The position numbers were made by a program, and so were the translations under genes. Under the pieces are notes generated by a model. That model saw only the letters and a list, made by a program, of their open reading frames with translations, was not told the origin of the DNA and did not search any database. A stretch of 64,000 nt of DNA, from NCBI RefSeq assembly GCF_001655685.1, contig NZ_LYVF01000184.1:1-64000 (forward strand), read 5' to 3'. Source of the DNA: Desulfotomaculum copahuensis. Its GTDB lineage: Bacteria; Bacillota; Desulfotomaculia; Desulfotomaculales; Desulfovirgulaceae. This document shows, one piece after another, positions 59,655-64,000 of this stretch (within the stretch, counting starts at the first letter, position 1; the number at the start of each line of letters is the position of its first letter).

Positions 59655-60845
59655 ATGCAGATGACCCGTAAAACCATCAGGGACATTGATGTGTCCGGCA
59701 AGCGGGTGCTGGTGCGGGTGGATTTCAACGTGCCAATGGATCAGCAGGGCAATGTCACCGACGATACCCGTATCCGGGCGGCGCTGCCCACCATCAGGTA
59801 CTTGACGGAACACAAGGCCAGGGTGATCCTGGCCTCCCATTTGGGCCGGCCCAAGGGCAAGGTGGACGACCGCTACCGTCTGGATCCGGTCGCCCGCCGG
59901 CTGGGTGAACTGCTCGGCCGGCCGGTGGTCAAGGTGGACGATTGCGTGGGCGAAGAGCCCCGGGCGGCCGTAGCCAAAATGACGCCGGGGGACGTATTGC
60001 TGCTGGAAAATGTGCGCTTTCATCCGGAAGAGGAAAAAAACGACGAGAAGTTCGCCCGCCGGCTGGCTGATTTGGCCGACATTTATGTCAACGACGCCTT
60101 CGGCACGGCCCACCGGGCACATGCCTCCACCGCGGGGGTGGCCCGCTTTTTGCCCGCCGTGGCCGGTTTTTTGATGGAAAAAGAAATCAATATGCTGGGC
60201 GGGGCGCTGGAAAACCCGGAGCGCCCCTTTGTGGCCATTCTCGGCGGGGCCAAGGTTTCGGACAAGATCAAGGTGATTGAAAACCTGCTCGGCAAGGTGG
60301 ACACGTTGATCATCGGCGGGGGGATGGCCAACACCTTTCTGGCCGCCCGTGGTTACAACATGGGCAAGTCCCTGCTGGAGGGGGACAAGGTGGAGCTGGC
60401 CAAAGAGCTCATTGAGCGGGCCGCCGGACGGGGAGTGAAACTGCTCCTGCCCGTGGATCTGGTGGTGGCCGAGGCGGCCGATCCGGACGCGCAGCCGAAG
60501 GTGGTGCCCGTGGATGCGGTGCCGGCGGACTGGATGGCCTTGGATACCGGACCGGAGAGCGCGGCAATTTTTGCCGGGGAAATTAAAAAGGCGCGCACGG
60601 TGATCTGGAACGGCCCGATGGGCGTATTTGAAATGGCCCCCTTTGCCGCGGGTACCTTCGCCGTGGCCCGGGCGCTGGCGGAAAGCGGCGCCACCACCGT
60701 GGTGGGCGGCGGCGACACGGCGGCGGCGGTGGCCAAAGCCGGTGTGGCCGGCCGGATGTCCCACATTTCCACCGGCGGCGGCGCTTCCCTGGAGTTCCTG
60801 GAAGGCCGGGTGCTGCCGGGGGTGGCGGCGTTGCAGGAAGCGTGA
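59655..60845 (+). CDS. pgk: Phosphoglycerate kinase
   Basis: A 396-residue two-lobed kinase. [19 protein letters not shown] (substrate site), [45 protein letters not shown] and GGGDTAAAV (nucleotide site) are all present. ATG 59655 follows GGGGG; ATG 59661 is in frame and could be used. It makes ATP and 3-phosphoglycerate. Confidence 0.98.
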   Translation: MQMTRKTIRDIDVSGKRVLVRVDFNVPMDQQGNVTDDTRIRAALPTIRYLTEHKARVILASHLGRPKGKVDDRYRLDPVARRLGELLGRPVVKVDDCVGEEPRAAVAKMTPGDVLLLENVRFHPEEEKNDEKFARRLADLADIYVNDAFGTAHRAHASTAGVARFLPAVAGFLMEKEINMLGGALENPERPFVAILGGAKVSDKIKVIENLLGKVDTLIIGGGMANTFLAARGYNMGKSLLEGDKVELAKELIERAAGRGVKLLLPVDLVVAEAADPDAQPKVVPVDAVPADWMALDTGPESAAIFAGEIKKARTVIWNGPMGVFEMAPFAAGTFAVARALAESGATTVVGGGDTAAAVAKAGVAGRMSHISTGGGASLEFLEGRVLPGVAALQEA

Positions 60846-60864
60846 AGAAAGGGGTGGGACGTCA

Positions 60865-61644
60865 ATGCGTGTACCTTTGATGGCCGGCAACTGGAAGATG
60901 TACAAGACGGTGGACCAGGCGGTGGAATTTGTGCGCGGGCTGAAGGCGGCGCTGGCCGGCGCCGGCGGGGCGGAAGTGGCCGTCTGCCCGCCTTTTACCG
61001 CCCTGGCGGCGGTGGCCCGGGAACTGGCGGGCAGCCAAATCGCCCTGGGCGCCCAGAACATGTACTGGGCGGAGGAAGGGGCGTTTACCGGGGAAATTTC
61101 GCCCCTGATGCTCAAGGAAATTGGCTGCCGCTATATCATCCTGGGACATTCGGAACGGCGCCAGTATTTCGGTGAAACCGATCAAACGGTCAATAAAAAG
61201 GTGAAGGCGGCCTTGAAGCACGGCCTGACGCCCATTGTCTGCGTGGGCGAGCAGCTGGCGGAACGGGAGGCCGGGCGCACGGAAGCGGTGATCAAAACCC
61301 AGATTGACGGTTCGCTGGCCGGACTGACGGCGGATGAACTGGCCGGGCTGGTGGTAGCCTACGAACCGGTCTGGGCGATCGGCACCGGACGTACCGCTTC
61401 AACGCGCGACGCCCAGCAGGTGAACGGCTACATCCGCGCCCTGCTGGCCGGGCTGGCCGGTCACGGGGCGGCCGGCCGGGTGCGCATCCAGTACGGCGGC
61501 AGCGTCAAGCCGGACAATGCGGCCGGCCTGATGGCCGAACCGGATATCGACGGCGCCCTGGTGGGCGGCGCCAGCCTGCAGGTGGACAGTTTTGCCGCCA
61601 TTGTCAGGGCGGCGGGCAACCGGGAGGCTGGAAATGGAAATTAA
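60865..61644 (+). CDS. tpiA: Triosephosphate isomerase
   Basis: A 259-residue TIM barrel. [10 protein letters not shown] holds the N-terminal Lys/Asn, [13 protein letters not shown] the electrophilic His, [12 protein letters not shown] the catalytic Glu, and [12 protein letters not shown] the phosphate loop. ATG 60865 follows AAAGGGGTGGG. It starts 20 nt after pgk and overlaps gpmI by 11 nt. Confidence 0.98.
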   Translation: MRVPLMAGNWKMYKTVDQAVEFVRGLKAALAGAGGAEVAVCPPFTALAAVARELAGSQIALGAQNMYWAEEGAFTGEISPLMLKEIGCRYIILGHSERRQYFGETDQTVNKKVKAALKHGLTPIVCVGEQLAEREAGRTEAVIKTQIDGSLAGLTADELAGLVVAYEPVWAIGTGRTASTRDAQQVNGYIRALLAGLAGHGAAGRVRIQYGGSVKPDNAAGLMAEPDIDGALVGGASLQVDSFAAIVRAAGNREAGNGN

Positions 61645-63178
61645 ACACACCCCCATGGTCCTGGTCATCCTGGACGGCTGGGGTTTGAGCGCACAGACCA
61701 GGGGCAACGCCATCGCCGAAGCAAATACACCCAATATGAGCCGGCTTACAGACGGCTGTCCGCATACCCGCCTGGATACCTCCGGTGAAGCCGTCGGCCT
61801 GCCGGAGGGGCAGATGGGCAATTCGGAAGTGGGACACCTGAATATCGGCGCCGGTCGCATTGTTTACCAGGAACTGACCCGCATCACCCGGGCCGTGCGG
61901 GACGGCAGTTTTTTTAACAATGCGGAACTGCTGGCGGCGGTAAAGCACGTGCAGGACAACCAGTCGTCGCTGCACCTGATCGGCCTTTTGTCCGACGGCG
62001 GTGTGCACAGCCACGTCAGCCATCTTTTTGCCCTGCTCGAGCTGGCCAAAAGGCACAACCTGCCCCGGGTTTATGTGCATTGTTTTCTGGACGGACGGGA
62101 TGTGCCGCCCGACAACGCCGGCGTCTACATCCGGCAGTTGGAGGAAAAATGCCGGGAATTGAATACCGGCCGGGCGGCCACGGTGATGGGCCGCTACTAT
62201 GCCATGGACCGGGACAAACGGTGGGAACGCACGGAAAGGGCCTACCGGGCCATGGTGCTTGGTGAGGGCTTGCAGGCGCCCACGGCCCTGGCCGCTCTCG
62301 AAGCCTCCTACCAGCGCAAGGAATGGGACGAGTTCGTACAGCCCACGGTGATTGTGGATGAGCAGGGCGCGCCGGTGGCCACGGTGCGGGACGGGGACGC
62401 GGTGATCTTTTACAACTTCCGGCCCGACCGGGCCAGGCAGATCACGCGCGCCTTTGTGGATGAGGATTTCAACGGCTTTGCGCGCCCCGCCGGCCGGCCG
62501 CGGGTGCACTTCACCTGTATGACCCTGTACGACAAGACCATTGACGCGCCGGTGGCTTTCCGGCCCCATGATCTAAAGAATACGCTGGGCGAAATATTGA
62601 GCAGCCGGGGACTGAAGCAATTGCGCCTGGCGGAGACGGAAAAGTACGCCCACGTCACCTTTTTCTTCAACGGCGGGGTGGAAGCGCCCAATCCGGGCGA
62701 GGACCGCATCCTGATCCCCTCGCCCAAGGTGGCCACTTACGACCAAAAACCGGAAATGAGCGCCTACGAAGTGACGGACGCCTTTTTGGCACAACTGGCC
62801 GCGGACAAATACCAGGTGATCATCATGAACTACGCCAACGCCGACATGGTCGGCCACACCGGGGATATGGCGGCCGCGGTGCAGGCGGTGGAAGCGGTGG
62901 ACCGGTGCGTGGGCCGGGTGGTGGAGGCGGTGCGGCAAAAGAACGGGGTGGCGCTGATCACCGCCGACCACGGCAACGCCGAAGAAATGCTGGATCCCAA
63001 CGGTCACCCGCATACGGCCCATACCACCGATCCGGTGCCTTTCATCCTGACGGGAAAGGGACTGGAACAGACAACCCTGCACGCCGGCCGACTGTCCGAC
63101 ATCGCACCGACTATGCTGGATTTGCTGGGCCTCCCCCGGCCGGCGGAGATGACCGGTCAATCGTTGATTGCCCGCTGA
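61634..63178 (+). CDS. gpmI: 2,3-bisphosphoglycerate-independent phosphoglycerate mutase
   Basis: A 514-residue Mn-dependent enzyme. [11 protein letters not shown] (metal Asp) and [20 protein letters not shown] with the phosphorylated Ser (about 62), plus [11 protein letters not shown] near the C-terminus, are diagnostic. ATG 61634 is inside the tpiA 3' end, with GGGAGG as SD, so translation is coupled. It converts 3- to 2-phosphoglycerate. Confidence 0.98.
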   Translation: MEIKHTPMVLVILDGWGLSAQTRGNAIAEANTPNMSRLTDGCPHTRLDTSGEAVGLPEGQMGNSEVGHLNIGAGRIVYQELTRITRAVRDGSFFNNAELLAAVKHVQDNQSSLHLIGLLSDGGVHSHVSHLFALLELAKRHNLPRVYVHCFLDGRDVPPDNAGVYIRQLEEKCRELNTGRAATVMGRYYAMDRDKRWERTERAYRAMVLGEGLQAPTALAALEASYQRKEWDEFVQPTVIVDEQGAPVATVRDGDAVIFYNFRPDRARQITRAFVDEDFNGFARPAGRPRVHFTCMTLYDKTIDAPVAFRPHDLKNTLGEILSSRGLKQLRLAETEKYAHVTFFFNGGVEAPNPGEDRILIPSPKVATYDQKPEMSAYEVTDAFLAQLAADKYQVIIMNYANADMVGHTGDMAAAVQAVEAVDRCVGRVVEAVRQKNGVALITADHGNAEEMLDPNGHPHTAHTTDPVPFILTGKGLEQTTLHAGRLSDIAPTMLDLLGLPRPAEMTGQSLIAR

Positions 63179-63207
63179 CACCGGGCGGTCAAACAAAAAC
63201 AGGTTAA

Positions 63208-64000
<793 letters not shown>

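Overview
The window is GC-rich (most coding sequence ends codons in G or C) and reads as chromosomal DNA of a low-visibility Firmicute of the class Clostridia. The best guess is the Desulfotomaculum/Pelotomaculum type of Peptococcaceae. Reasons are the Gram-positive gene order (hpf-secA-prfB, ftsE-ftsX-peptidase-ctpA-MinJ-like, uvrB-uvrA-uvrC, rapZ-yvcK-whiA, rpoN-gap-pgk-tpi-gpmI-eno), the two-subunit transketolase, a CooT-like nickel protein, many TTG/GTG starts and strong purine-rich ribosome binding sites (SD). No rRNA, tRNA, CRISPR array, complete insertion sequence or prophage gene was seen, so the genus is an inference. Nearly all genes lie on the + strand; the exceptions are a partial FAD lipoprotein (1-1540), a 39-codon ORF (5777-5896), a DUF2508 gene (33623-33922) and a Uma2 gene (36761-37339).

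Layout. 1-8530: FAD-dependent lipoprotein (divergent), fabZ, a WecA/TagO-type glycosyltransferase, galU, galE, a DUF421 membrane protein and a phosphohexomutase; this is envelope lipid and sugar-nucleotide supply. 8680-14190: metK behind a near-consensus promoter and a 290-nt leader, a small glycosyltransferase-like protein, a membrane GAF-GGDEF protein and comF. 14190-19970: a DnaA-box cluster, a cold-shock gene, hpf, secA and prfB, the last with its programmed frameshift. 19970-25775: a YeiH-family transporter with a striking palindromic control region, a small Cys-rich protein, YitT and split transketolase. 26220-31890: ftsE, ftsX, an M23 peptidase, ctpA and a MinJ-like PDZ protein, a cell-wall remodelling and division block. 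32070-37340: CooT-like protein, type 4 uracil-DNA glycosylase, DUF2508, a glycine-rich substrate-binding lipoprotein, a YkgJ cysteine-cluster protein and Uma2. 37430-44915: uvrB, uvrA, uvrC (nucleotide excision repair). 44940-50440: HAD phosphatase, ROK glucokinase, glycogen-debranching enzyme and phosphoglucose/phosphomannose isomerase, together a route from glycogen to fructose-6-phosphate. 50750-56860: rapZ, yvcK, a polysaccharide deacetylase, whiA, an acyltransferase and DUF1405. 56976-64000: rpoN followed by lower glycolysis, with eno cut by the window edge.

I did not find a clear new multi-gene system. The most interesting signals are non-coding or architectural: a five-site DnaA-box cluster away from any dnaA gene; a 24-bp perfect palindrome over the -35 of the yeiH promoter followed by a well-formed upstream ORF; a long imperfect inverted repeat between secA and prfB; a terminator-like leader in front of the CooT-like gene; degenerate heptamer repeats that run into an acyltransferase gene; and repeated Gly/Ala/Pro-rich inserts inside conserved enzymes (phosphohexomutase, ComF, UvrC, the binding protein).
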